NCBI GenBank assembly: GCA_023392635.1
Contig: JAEVYS010000097.1
Span: forward strand, 1 to 40,633
DNA from: Actinomycetes bacterium
Lineage (GTDB): Bacteria; Actinomycetota; Actinomycetes; Propionibacteriales; Propionibacteriaceae
Reading direction: 5' to 3'
Length of the DNA: 40,633 nucleotides
Part shown: positions 15,614 through 23,898 of the stretch, piece after piece
How positions within the stretch are numbered: the first letter of the stretch is position 1
Layout: every line of letters begins with the position of its first letter
Position numbers and translations under genes: made by a program
The notes under the pieces: model-generated
What the model saw: the letters and a program-made list of their open reading frames with translations, nothing else
The model's database searches: none
Told to the model about the DNA's origin: nothing

Positions 15614-16332
15614 TGGCCGCCGACCTGGTCCTCGCCCTGCACGGCACGCGCAGCGTCGCCGGGCAGGCCGTCGCGGCCGACCTCGCGGCCGCGGTGTCGG
15701 CCCAGCTGCCCGGCGTGCGCGTCCACGTCGGCTGGGCCGACGTGCTCGAACCGACCCTCACCCAGACCCTGGCGGGCCTGGGCGACGCGGTGGTCGTGCC
15801 GTGCTTCCTCACCGCGGGCTACCACGTGACCAGCGACCTTCCCGCGGCGGTCGAGGCGTCGGGAGGCCGCGCCCGGCTCGCCGCGCTGATCGGACCAGCC
15901 CTGGTCGCGGCCGTCGCCGACCGGCTGGTCGAGGCGGGCGGTCCGGGCGACGCCGTCGTGCTCGCCGCCGCCGGCTCCTCCCGTCGTCGCTCTCTGGCGG
16001 AGGTCGGGGCCGCCGCGTCCGCCCTGTCCACCCTGGTCGAGCGCCCGGTGGTCCCCGCCTTCCTGACCGCGGCCGAGCCGTCCGTCCCGGACGCGGTGGC
16101 CGCCCTGAGGGCCCGGGGCCACGCTCGCGTGGCGGTCGCGTCCTACCTGCTGGCCCCCGGGGTCTTCGCCGACCGGATCGCCGACGCCGGCGCAGACCTC
16201 GTCTCGGCCCCGATCGGGGTACATCCCCACGTGGTGAAAGCCGTGCGTAGTGCCTACGCTGCCGTGGCTGCCACCGAACTAGACTTGTCCGACGCGCTGG
16301 TAACAGCTTCAGGAGTTGAACGCATCGCATGA
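15613..16332 (+). CDS. sirohydrochlorin chelatase, CbiX/SirB family
   Basis: A 239-residue chelatase with two similar halves, expected to insert iron into sirohydrochlorin to make the siroheme needed by the sulfite reductase of the same operon. The N-terminal active-site histidine is in LALHGTRS (His10), and PCFLTAGYHVTSDLP is the second conserved block, with a degenerate counterpart in the second half (PAFLTAAEPSVPDAV). A cobalt chelatase would be the alternative, but context favours iron. The ATG at 15613 overlaps the cysN stop by one base. The last 20 codons are less GC-rich than the rest and may hold an internal promoter for korA (TAGACT at 16280-16285). Confidence 0.85.
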   Translation: MAADLVLALHGTRSVAGQAVAADLAAAVSAQLPGVRVHVGWADVLEPTLTQTLAGLGDAVVVPCFLTAGYHVTSDLPAAVEASGGRARLAALIGPALVAAVADRLVEAGGPGDAVVLAAAGSSRRRSLAEVGAAASALSTLVERPVVPAFLTAAEPSVPDAVAALRARGHARVAVASYLLAPGVFADRIADAGADLVSAPIGVHPHVVKAVRSAYAAVAATELDLSDALVTASGVERIA

Positions 16333-18185
16333 CCGAAGTGACGACCGTCGACCATGTCGTGATCCGATTCGCCGGTGACTCCGGCGACGGCATGCAGTTG
16401 ACCGGTGACCGATTCACGCACGACACCGCCGTGGCGGGCAATGACTTCTCGACCCTGCCGAACTTCCCGGCCGAGATCCGGGCGCCAGCCGGGACGGTGG
16501 CCGGCGTCTCCAGCTTCCAGCTGCACTTCGCCGACTTCGACATCCGGACCCCCGGGGACCGGCCCGACGTGCTCGTGGCCATGAACCCGGCCGCGCTCAA
16601 GGCGAATCTCGCAGACCTGCCCCGCGGGGGGCTGATCATCGCCGACACCGCGGACTTCACCCCGCGCAACCTGGCGAAGGTCGGCTACTCCTCCGATCCG
16701 CTCACCGACGGCGCCCTGTCGGACTACCAGGTGGTCGCCCTCGACCTGTCCGGCCAGGCCACCGCGGCGGTCGCCACGCTCGGGCTGGGGCGAAAGGAGG
16801 CCGGACGCACCAAGAACATGTACGCGCTCGGTCTCCTCGACTGGCTCTACCACCGTCCCATCGAGTCGACCATCGAGTTCCTCGAGCGCAAGTTCGCCAA
16901 GGTGCCCGAGATCAGGGACGCGAACATCGCGGCACTGAAGGCCGGCCACGCGTTCGGCGAGACCACCGAGGTGTTCGCGAACCGCTACAAGGTGGCGCCG
17001 GCACCGGCGCCGTCGGGTACCTACCGGCAGGTCTCCGGCAACCGGGCGCTGGCCTACGGGCTGATGGCCGGGGCCGCCAAGGCCGGCCTGCAGCTGTTCC
17101 TCGGCGCGTACCCGATCACGCCGGCCTCCGACATCCTGCACCACCTCGCCGCCGCCAAGGAGGCCGGGGTCATCACGTTCCAGGCCGAGGACGAGATCGC
17201 CGCCGTCGGCTCGGCGCTGGGCGCGTCGTTCGCCGGCCAGCTCGGCGTGACCGCCACGTCCGGTCCGGGCCTGGCGCTGAAGATGGAGACCATCGGCCTG
17301 GCCGTGATGCTCGAGCTGCCGCTGGTGGTGTGCGACATCCAGCGGGCCGGTCCGGCGACCGGCATGCCGACCAAGACCGAGCAGGCCGACCTCACCCAGG
17401 CGCTGTTCGGACGCCACGGCGAGGCGCCGCTGCCGGTCATCGCCGCCCAGTCCCCCGGCGACTGCTTCGCCGCCGCCTACGAGGCCGTGAAGATCGCCAT
17501 CGACTACCGCACGCCGGTCATCCTGCTCTCCGACGGCTACCTGGCCAACGGCGCGGAGCCCTGGCAGGTGCCCGACCTGTCCGCCCTGCCCGACATCGAT
17601 CCGGCGTTCGCCACCGAGCCGAACCGTCCCGACGGTGAGTTCTGGCCCTACCTGCGCGACGAGAAGCTCGCCCGCGCGTGGGCCGTGCCGGGCACCGAGG
17701 GGCTGGAGCACCGGATCGGCGGCATCGAGAAGGCGGACGGGACCGGCGCGGTGTCGTACGACCCGGCCAACCACGAGTTCATGGTGAACCTGCGCCAGCA
17801 GAAGGTGGACGGCATCCAGGCGGTGGTGCCGCCGGTGCAGGTCGAGGACCCGAGCGGTCGGGCCAAGGTACTGGTGCTCGGCTGGGGGTCGACCTACGGC
17901 CCGATCTCCGCAGCCGCCCGGCGCGTCCGTGGCGGGGGACGCAACGTCGCCACGGCCCACCTGCGGCACCTGAACCCGTTGCCCGCCAACCTCGGCGAAG
18001 TGCTGCGCAGCTACGAGCGCGTGATCGTGCCGGAGATGAACCTCGGCCAGCTGTCCATGGTGCTGCGGGCGAAGTACCTCGTTGACGTCTACGCCTACAC
18101 CCGCGTCCGCGGGCTACCGATCTCGCTGTCGGAACTCGCGTCCGACCTCGCCGAGGTCATCGACTACCAGGAGGGTCTGCAATGA
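16329..18185 (+). CDS. korA: 2-oxoglutarate:ferredoxin oxidoreductase, alpha subunit (fused gamma-alpha)
   Basis: 618 residues: an N-terminal gamma domain (RFAGDSGDGMQLTGDRF, about residues 1-190), then the alpha domain with GAYPITPASDILHHLA and the transketolase-like C-terminal part (LVLGWGSTYGPI). With KorB it converts 2-oxoglutarate and CoA to succinyl-CoA and CO2 while reducing ferredoxin, in place of a lipoate-dependent dehydrogenase step of the citric acid cycle. The ATG overlaps the chelatase stop (ATGA). An AGGAG at 16311-16315 lies rather far (13 bases) upstream. Its position behind a ferredoxin-consuming sulfite reductase is notable and discussed under findings. Pyruvate or other 2-oxoacids cannot be fully excluded as substrates. 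Confidence 0.9.
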   Translation: MTEVTTVDHVVIRFAGDSGDGMQLTGDRFTHDTAVAGNDFSTLPNFPAEIRAPAGTVAGVSSFQLHFADFDIRTPGDRPDVLVAMNPAALKANLADLPRGGLIIADTADFTPRNLAKVGYSSDPLTDGALSDYQVVALDLSGQATAAVATLGLGRKEAGRTKNMYALGLLDWLYHRPIESTIEFLERKFAKVPEIRDANIAALKAGHAFGETTEVFANRYKVAPAPAPSGTYRQVSGNRALAYGLMAGAAKAGLQLFLGAYPITPASDILHHLAAAKEAGVITFQAEDEIAAVGSALGASFAGQLGVTATSGPGLALKMETIGLAVMLELPLVVCDIQRAGPATGMPTKTEQADLTQALFGRHGEAPLPVIAAQSPGDCFAAAYEAVKIAIDYRTPVILLSDGYLANGAEPWQVPDLSALPDIDPAFATEPNRPDGEFWPYLRDEKLARAWAVPGTEGLEHRIGGIEKADGTGAVSYDPANHEFMVNLRQQKVDGIQAVVPPVQVEDPSGRAKVLVLGWGSTYGPISAAARRVRGGGRNVATAHLRHLNPLPANLGEVLRSYERVIVPEMNLGQLSMVLRAKYLVDVYAYTRVRGLPISLSELASDLAEVIDYQEGLQ

Positions 18186-19234
18186 CCACCACCGAACCGG
18201 CGGCCAACGGCCTGGCCGGGGTGCCGCTGAGCCTGACACCGCTCACCCGCAAGGACTTCACGTCCGACCAGGAGGTGCGCTGGTGCCCCGGCTGCGGCGA
18301 CTACGCCGTGCTCGCGACGTTCCAGGGCCTGATGCCGACGCTGGGCATCAAGCGGGAGAACACCGTGATCGTGTCCGGCATCGGGTGCTCGTCGCGGTTC
18401 CCCTACTACGTGGACAGCTACGGCATGCACTCGATCCACGGTCGCGCGCCGGCCATCGCCACTGGGGTGGCGATGACCCGTCCCGATCTGGCCGTGTGGG
18501 TGGTCACCGGGGACGGCGACGCGCTCAGCATCGGCGGCAACCACCTGATCCACGCCCTGCGGCGCAACGTGAACATCACGATCATGCTGTTCAACAACCG
18601 CATCTACGGCCTGACCAAGGGGCAGTACTCGCCCACGTCCGAGCAGGGCAAGGTGACCAAGTCGACGCCGGCCGGCTCGGTCGACCGCCCGTTCAACCCG
18701 CTGTCGCTCGCCCTGGGCGCCGAGGCCACGTTCGTGGCCCGCACGGTCGACTCCCACCGCGCACACCTCACCGAGGTGCTCACCGCGGCGATCAGCCACC
18801 GCGGCGCGGCCATCGTGGAGATCTACCAGAACTGCCCGATCTTCAACGACGGCGCGTTCGACACGCTCAAGGGCGCGGACGGCGGACTGATCCCGCTACG
18901 CCACGGCGAGCCGATCACGTTCGGCCCCGACGGCTCCCGTGCGGTGGTCCGCAACGCCGACGGCAGCCTGCGGGTCGCGGACGTGTCGGAGGTGGGGCTG
19001 GAGAACGTGCTGGTGCACGACGCCCACTCCGACGACCCCGGGTTCGCCTTCGCGCTGTCCCGGCTCACCGACACCGCCGGGCTGGCGACCTCACCGATCG
19101 GCATCCTTCGCGACGTGGACCGCCCGACCTACGACGACCTCGCCCGTGCGCAGCTGACCGTGCACACCGATCGGGCCGAACGCCTGGCCCAGTTGCAGGG
19201 AATGATCGCCGGCGCCGACACGTGGACGGTCTGA
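18182..19234 (+). CDS. korB: 2-oxoglutarate:ferredoxin oxidoreductase, beta subunit (TPP-binding)
   Basis: 350 residues. It binds thiamine diphosphate (GDGD at 110-113 with the following FNNRIYGLTKGQYSPTS block) and one [4Fe-4S] cluster through Cys35 and Cys38 (WCPGCGD), Cys69 (GIGCSSR) and Cys218 (YQNCPIF). The ATG overlaps the korA stop by four bases, so the two subunits are coupled. No ferredoxin gene lies next to it. A strong hairpin terminator 23 bases after the stop closes the operon that starts with the cysteine leader peptide. Confidence 0.92.
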   Translation: MTTTEPAANGLAGVPLSLTPLTRKDFTSDQEVRWCPGCGDYAVLATFQGLMPTLGIKRENTVIVSGIGCSSRFPYYVDSYGMHSIHGRAPAIATGVAMTRPDLAVWVVTGDGDALSIGGNHLIHALRRNVNITIMLFNNRIYGLTKGQYSPTSEQGKVTKSTPAGSVDRPFNPLSLALGAEATFVARTVDSHRAHLTEVLTAAISHRGAAIVEIYQNCPIFNDGAFDTLKGADGGLIPLRHGEPITFGPDGSRAVVRNADGSLRVADVSEVGLENVLVHDAHSDDPGFAFALSRLTDTAGLATSPIGILRDVDRPTYDDLARAQLTVHTDRAERLAQLQGMIAGADTWTV

Positions 19235-19256
19235 CCCAACCGGCCTGAAGACGCAA

Positions 19257-19284
19257 CGAACGCCACCGTTTCCGGTGGCGTTCG
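19257..19284. terminator. hairpin terminator between korB and the convergent small gene
   Basis: A perfect 12-bp stem, CGAACGCCACCG (19257-19268) and its complement (19273-19284), with a 4-base loop TTTC. It lies 23 bases after korB and 13 bases past the stop of the minus-strand small ORF, so it can serve both directions. There is no strong T-run, as usual in GC-rich actinobacteria. Confidence 0.8.
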
Positions 19285-19296
19285 GCTCGGGTCTGG

Positions 19297-19494
19297 TCAG
19301 GCGGCGAGTTCGAGCTCGGGGTCGAGCCGGTCGGCGAAGCGAAGGCCGAGCTGGGCGCTGGAGCGGAGCACCTGGGAGGTGAGCCGCCGCAGGGAGAACC
19401 GGGGCTCGCCGGCCACGAGCCGCGCGGTGTCGACGTCGGACACGCCCGTCGCGCGCTCCGCGGCGATGATCTGCTGGGCGAGGTTGATGGTCAT
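19297..19494 (-). CDS. small protein of unknown function after a LacI-type regulator
   Basis: 65 residues, beginning MTINLAQQIIAAERATG and ending LDPELELAA. I do not recognise the family. It has no membrane segment or signal peptide. It is predicted to be mostly helical, with a basic middle (RFSLRRLTSQVLRSS) and an acidic C-terminus. The start has AAGGAAG upstream, and the gene follows the regulator after 24 bases on the same strand, so it is probably the second gene of that operon. It has typical high-GC codon use, which supports real coding. A helper or antagonist of the regulator is conceivable but unsupported. Confidence 0.6.
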   Translation of the reverse strand: MTINLAQQIIAAERATGVSDVDTARLVAGEPRFSLRRLTSQVLRSSAQLGLRFADRLDPELELAA

Positions 19495-19518
19495 TTCGTT
19501 CTTCTTCCTTGCGAGGTA

Positions 19519-20565
19519 CTACTGGTGTGCCGGGCCCGTGCTCGAACGGACGACGAGTTCGATCGGCAGGGTGATCTGGCGTTGGGGGTAGTCGGGGTCC
19601 ATGGCGAGCCGCCCCGCGAGACGGCCCTTGTCGGTGGTGGGTTGGCGGATCGTGGTCAGGCCGACGGAGGCCGCATCGGGGATGTCGTCGAAACCGGCGA
19701 TCGAGATGTCGCGACCCGGCTTCAGGCCGCGATCGCGGACCGCGTCCCAGACTCCGAGGGCGAGGGCGTCGCTCATCGCGACGATCGCTGTGGGACGCTC
19801 CTGGACGTCGAGGGCGAACCCGGCGGCGAGCCGTCCCGCCTGCTTGGGCCGGTAGCCGGCGCAGACGATGCGGAGTTCGGCCTCGGGCATGCGCTCGCGC
19901 AGCCCCTGGAACCGTTCGGCCGCGAACGCCCCGGCCACCCGCCGCAGCTCCTCCGGCGCCACCTCGAACGGCTCCTCGTCGGGCATCTCGCCCGGCACGA
20001 CGACCGTGACGCGGCGGTGCCCGAGCTTGGCGAGGTGCTTGCCGACCAGGCGCCCGGCCTTCTCGTCGTTCACCGCCACCCAGTCCCCGTCGGCGGACCG
20101 CTGCGCCCCGACCACGCGGACGCCGCGCTGCATCAACAGCTCGGTCCCGGGATGGTCGGCGCTGGCCGAGCAGGTGACGATCGCGTCGATGGCGGCCCGC
20201 TGCAGCATTTGGCTCTCGGTCTCCTCGCCCTCCCGTGGCGCACGCAGCAGCAGGACGGAGGCGCCGTACCGTTCGACGGACTCGCTGAGTCCGGCCAGGA
20301 AGGCGGTCGTGTACGGGTCGCCGAACGCATCAGCCAGCTCGCCGCCGAACAGGAAGCCGCAGACATCGGTCCTGCCCGAGCGCAGCGCCCGGCCGGCCGC
20401 GCTGGGTCCGCAGTAGCCGACCTCCTTCGCCGTGGCCAGGATCTGCTCGCGCAACTCCGGCGAGAGCCGGTCGGGCTTGCTGTAGGCGTTGGAGACGGTG
20501 GTGACCGAGACGCCCAGCTTCTCCGCCAGCGTCCGCATGGTCACCGGCGCCACCGTTGCTCCCAT
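19519..20565 (-). CDS. LacI-family transcriptional regulator, likely autoregulated
   Basis: 348 residues with an N-terminal helix-turn-helix (MRTLAEKLGVSVTTVSNAYSKPDRLS, about residues 10-35) and a sugar-binding-like effector domain (ISIAGFDDIPDAA near the C-terminus). The ATG at 20565 has a strong GGAGG. Its promoter is packed with two palindromes (20582-20599 and 20604-20615), so it probably represses itself. No sugar genes lie beside it. The nearby divergent gene is a peptidase with a separate promoter, so its other targets are probably elsewhere on the chromosome. Confidence 0.9.
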   Translation of the reverse strand: MGATVAPVTMRTLAEKLGVSVTTVSNAYSKPDRLSPELREQILATAKEVGYCGPSAAGRALRSGRTDVCGFLFGGELADAFGDPYTTAFLAGLSESVERYGASVLLLRAPREGEETESQMLQRAAIDAIVTCSASADHPGTELLMQRGVRVVGAQRSADGDWVAVNDEKAGRLVGKHLAKLGHRRVTVVVPGEMPDEEPFEVAPEELRRVAGAFAAERFQGLRERMPEAELRIVCAGYRPKQAGRLAAGFALDVQERPTAIVAMSDALALGVWDAVRDRGLKPGRDISIAGFDDIPDAASVGLTTIRQPTTDKGRLAGRLAMDPDYPQRQITLPIELVVRSSTGPAHQ

Positions 20566-20581
20566 GTCAGCCTCCGTGTTG

Positions 20582-20623
20582 ATCGTTTACGTTAACGATA
20601 CACTTTATCGATAAACAACGCAA
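20582..20623 (-). promoter_or_regulatory. promoter of the second LacI gene with two operators
   Basis: On the minus strand TTGCGT (20618-20623) and TATCGT (20595-20600) form a -35/-10 pair with a 17-base spacer. ATCGTTTACGTTAACGAT (20582-20599) is a 16/18 palindrome with the central CG typical of LacI-family operators, and it covers the -10. TTTATCGATAAA (20604-20615), a perfect 12-base palindrome, sits in the spacer. Binding at either would block RNA polymerase. Confidence 0.65.
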
Positions 20624-20659
20624 CGGCTCCCCGCCCGGGACGGGTGTGGTGGGACCGGA

Positions 20660-20671
20660 TAATGTGTCCGG
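20660..20671 (+). promoter_or_regulatory. leaderless promoter of the M13 peptidase gene
   Basis: TAATGT at 20660-20665 is a good -10 hexamer, and only six bases separate it from the GTG start codon at 20672. No ribosome binding site is present. This spacing is typical of actinobacterial transcripts that begin on the start codon itself. Confidence 0.6.
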
Positions 20672-22588
20672 GTGACTGCATTCGACACCGATCCTCACGT
20701 CCGTCCGCAGGATGACCTCTTCCGCCATGTGAACGGCCGCTGGCTGGCCACAGCCGAGATCCCGGCGGACAAGCACGCCACGGGCGCGTTCATCGAGCTG
20801 CGGGACGCCTCCGAGCGGGCCATCCGTGACATCGTGACGGGCTTGTCCGGGTCCGCGGAGGGCAGCGAGGCGTACCTCGTGGAGCACATGTTCGCCAGCT
20901 TCGCCGACACCGAGCGCATCGAGGCGGCCGGACTCGAGCCCCTGCGTCCCCTGCTGGCCGAGATCGACGCCATCGGGACGGTCGACGACCTGCTGGACTA
21001 CTTCGGACGCAGCCTGCGCCGCGGCACCGGTGCACCGATCGGCCTCGAGGTGGACGCCGATCCGGGCGAGCCCACCCGTTACGCCCTGTTCACGGGGCAG
21101 TCGGGCATCGGGCTCCCCGACGAGGAGTACTACCGCCTCGAGCAGCACGCCGCCATCCTGGCCGCCTATCGCGACCACGTCGACCGCACCCTGACCCTGG
21201 CCGGGCTCACCTCCAGTGCCGGCGCCCCGATCGTTGCACTCGAGACGGAGGTCGCAGCCCGGCACTGGGACAAGGTCCGGACCCGTGACATGCGACAGAT
21301 GTACAACCCGATGTCACCGGCCGACCTCGACGCCACCGGGGTCGCCTGGACGCGCGTCCTCGACGCCGCCGGCGTGCCCGAGGTGAGCCAGGTGATCGTC
21401 GCCCAGCCGTCGTTCTTCTCCGACCTGGCCGGGCTGGTCACCGCGTCCCGGCTGGAGGACTGGAAGCAGTGGTGCCGCTGGTCGCTGGTCTCGGCGCTGT
21501 CCCCGTACCTGCCTGACCCGCTGGTCCAGGCCCGGTTCGACTTCTACGGGACCGTGCTGCAGGGCGTCCCCCAGCTGCGGGAGCGCTGGAAGCGGGGCGT
21601 CGACCTGGTCGAACGCACCCTCGGTGAGGCCGTCGGCAAGCTGTACGTCGAGTGGCACTTCCCGCCCGCCGCGAAGGAGCGGATGGACAGCCTGGTCGCG
21701 AACCTCCTCCAGGCGTACCGCCGCTCGATCTCCGGCCTGGACTGGATGACCGACGCGACGCGCGCGGAGGCACTCACCAAGCTCGACCGGTTCACGCCGA
21801 AGATCGGCTACCCGGACCGGTGGATGGACTACTCGGCGCTCACGATCCTGCCCGGTGACCTCGTGGGCAACGTGCTGCGGGCAGCGGAGTTCCACACCGA
21901 TGACGAGTTGGGCAAGCTGCAGGGCCCGATCCGGAAGTGGGAGTGGCTGATGACGCCGCAGACCGTCAACGCCTACTACCACCCGTTGCGCAACGAGATC
22001 GTGTTCCCGGCCGCCATCCTGCAGCCACCGTTCTTCGACATCGACGCCGACGACGCCGTGAACTACGGCGCTATCGGGGCCGTGATCGGCCACGAAATCG
22101 GCCACGGCTTCGACGACCAGGGCTCGACCTGCGACGGCGAGGGCCGGCTGCGTGACTGGTGGACGGCGGAGGATCGCGAAGCCTTCACCGAGCGGACCAA
22201 GGCCCTGATCGGGCAGTACTCGGCGCTCAGCCCGGCCCAGTTGCCGGACGTGCACGTCAACGGCGAGCTCACCATCGGTGAGAACATCGGCGACCTCGGC
22301 GGGGCGGCCATCGCCTTCGATGCCTGGCAGCTCTCGCTGGACGGCCCCCCCGAGCCGGTGGAAGGGATCCCGGCCGACCAGCGGTTCTTCCTCTCCTGGG
22401 CCCGCGCGTGGCAGGCGAAGCGCCGTGACGAGGCACTGCGCCAGCAGATCGCCACCGACCCGCACTCCCCCGAGGAGTTCCGCTGCAACCAGGTGGTGCG
22501 CAACCTGCCGTCGTTCTACGCGGCGTTCGGCGTCACGGAGTCGGACGCGGCGTGGCTGGCACCCGCGGAGAGGGTGAAGATCTGGTGA
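20672..22588 (+). CDS. M13 family zinc metallopeptidase (PepO/neprilysin-like)
   Basis: 638 residues of an oligopeptide-cleaving endopeptidase. The zinc site is HEIGH (His474, Glu475, His478), and the third ligand motif is ENIGD (Glu537, Asp541). The substrate-binding NAYYHPL and the motif NEIVFPAAILQPPFF precede it. The C-terminus ends in VKIW, close to the family's usual ending. There is no signal peptide or membrane anchor, so the enzyme should be cytoplasmic, as in most bacterial PepO proteins. The GTG start is set by the -10 six bases upstream. Its stop overlaps the start of the NhaA gene (GTGA). Confidence 0.93.
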   Translation: MTAFDTDPHVRPQDDLFRHVNGRWLATAEIPADKHATGAFIELRDASERAIRDIVTGLSGSAEGSEAYLVEHMFASFADTERIEAAGLEPLRPLLAEIDAIGTVDDLLDYFGRSLRRGTGAPIGLEVDADPGEPTRYALFTGQSGIGLPDEEYYRLEQHAAILAAYRDHVDRTLTLAGLTSSAGAPIVALETEVAARHWDKVRTRDMRQMYNPMSPADLDATGVAWTRVLDAAGVPEVSQVIVAQPSFFSDLAGLVTASRLEDWKQWCRWSLVSALSPYLPDPLVQARFDFYGTVLQGVPQLRERWKRGVDLVERTLGEAVGKLYVEWHFPPAAKERMDSLVANLLQAYRRSISGLDWMTDATRAEALTKLDRFTPKIGYPDRWMDYSALTILPGDLVGNVLRAAEFHTDDELGKLQGPIRKWEWLMTPQTVNAYYHPLRNEIVFPAAILQPPFFDIDADDAVNYGAIGAVIGHEIGHGFDDQGSTCDGEGRLRDWWTAEDREAFTERTKALIGQYSALSPAQLPDVHVNGELTIGENIGDLGGAAIAFDAWQLSLDGPPEPVEGIPADQRFFLSWARAWQAKRRDEALRQQIATDPHSPEEFRCNQVVRNLPSFYAAFGVTESDAAWLAPAERVKIW

Positions 22589-23898
22589 CCCCGGCGCCGG
22601 TGCCGGTGACCCTGGCCCGCGGCGCGTACGCCGAGTTCCGGCGGATCCAGGGCATCCTGCGCCGTGAGTCGGTCGGCGGCGTCCTGTTGCTGGTCGCTGC
22701 CGCGGGCGCGATGCTGCTGGCCAACCTCTCCCCCGGGACCTACTTCGGCCTGAGGGACGCCCACTTCGGCGGCACGGTCGCCGGCATCGACCTGGACCTG
22801 TCGGTGGGTCACTGGGCCGCGGACGGGCTCCTGGCCGTCTTCTTCTTCCTGGTCGGACTCGAACTCAAGCACGAGTTCGTGGTCGGCGACCTGCGCGACC
22901 TGCGCACGGCGCTGGTGCCGGTCGTGGCCGCCTTCGGCGGGGCGGCCGTGCCGGTGGCGATCTTCGTGGCCTTCACCGCCGCCGATCCGCACTCCGTGTC
23001 GGGTTGGGCGATCCCGGCGGCGACGGACATCGCCTTCGCGCTCGCCGTCCTGGCCGTGATCGGCTCACACCTGCCCGCAGCCCTCCGCACGTTCCTGCTC
23101 ACGCTGGCGGTGGCAGACGACCTGATCGCGATCACGGTCATCGCGATCTTCTACTCCCGCGACCTCCAGCCGGCCTTCCTCGGCGGGCTGGTGGTCGCGG
23201 TCGGCCTCTTCGCCGTGGTCGCGTACCGGTGCCAGCGGTTCCTGGCGCGCCACTGGTGGGCGCCGTGGCTCGTCCTCGGCCCGATCGCGGTGGTCGCCTG
23301 GGGCCTCTGCCTCGCCTCCGGGGTGCACGCGACCGTGTCGGGTGTGCTGCTCGCGTTCGCCGTCCCCGTCCGACCACCCGCGGGGAGCGACGACGACCAC
23401 GGGTTGGCGGGGGTGCTCGAGCACCGCATTCGGCCGTTCTCCGCCGGGGTCGCCGTCCCGGTCTTCGCCTTCTTCTCCGCCGGCGTCGCCGTCGGGGGCT
23501 GGCCGGGCCTCGTCGCCGCGGTCACCAGCCCGGTCGGGCTCGGCGTCGTGGTCGGGCTGGTGGTCGGCAAGGCGGTCGGTATCACCGGCTCGACCTGGCT
23601 GGTGACGCGGCTCCGCCACGCGTCCCTCGACCCCGACCTGGCCTGGGTCGACGTGGTCGGCCTGGCGATCCTCGGCGGCATCGGGTTCACCGTGTCGCTG
23701 CTGGTCAGCGAGCTCAGCTTCGGGCAGGGCAGCCCCCGCGACGACATGGCCAAGGTGGCGATCCTGACCGCCTCGGTGGTGGCCGCGGCCCTGGCCTCCG
23801 TGGTGCTCGGCCTGCGCAACCGCCACTACCGGGACGTGGAGGCCTCCGAGGCCGTGGACGCCGATGCCGACGGCCTACCAGACAAGTTCGCGCGCTGA
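22585..23898 (+). CDS. nhaA: Na+/H+ antiporter
   Basis: A 437-residue membrane protein of the NhaA type with about 11-12 hydrophobic segments. It exports sodium in exchange for protons and helps control internal pH. The two adjacent aspartates that carry the ions are present (Asp178-Asp179 in AVADDLIAI), as are FFFLVGLELKHE and PAATDIAFALAVLA. I chose the GTG at 22585, which overlaps the M13 peptidase stop and has GGAGAGG upstream. An earlier in-frame GTG at 22552 would add eleven residues inside the peptidase gene. The final codons (DKFAR-stop) lie inside a 32-bp element that is repeated 80 bases further on. Confidence 0.92.
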   Translation: MTPAPVPVTLARGAYAEFRRIQGILRRESVGGVLLLVAAAGAMLLANLSPGTYFGLRDAHFGGTVAGIDLDLSVGHWAADGLLAVFFFLVGLELKHEFVVGDLRDLRTALVPVVAAFGGAAVPVAIFVAFTAADPHSVSGWAIPAATDIAFALAVLAVIGSHLPAALRTFLLTLAVADDLIAITVIAIFYSRDLQPAFLGGLVVAVGLFAVVAYRCQRFLARHWWAPWLVLGPIAVVAWGLCLASGVHATVSGVLLAFAVPVRPPAGSDDDHGLAGVLEHRIRPFSAGVAVPVFAFFSAGVAVGGWPGLVAAVTSPVGLGVVVGLVVGKAVGITGSTWLVTRLRHASLDPDLAWVDVVGLAILGGIGFTVSLLVSELSFGQGSPRDDMAKVAILTASVVAAALASVVLGLRNRHYRDVEASEAVDADADGLPDKFAR

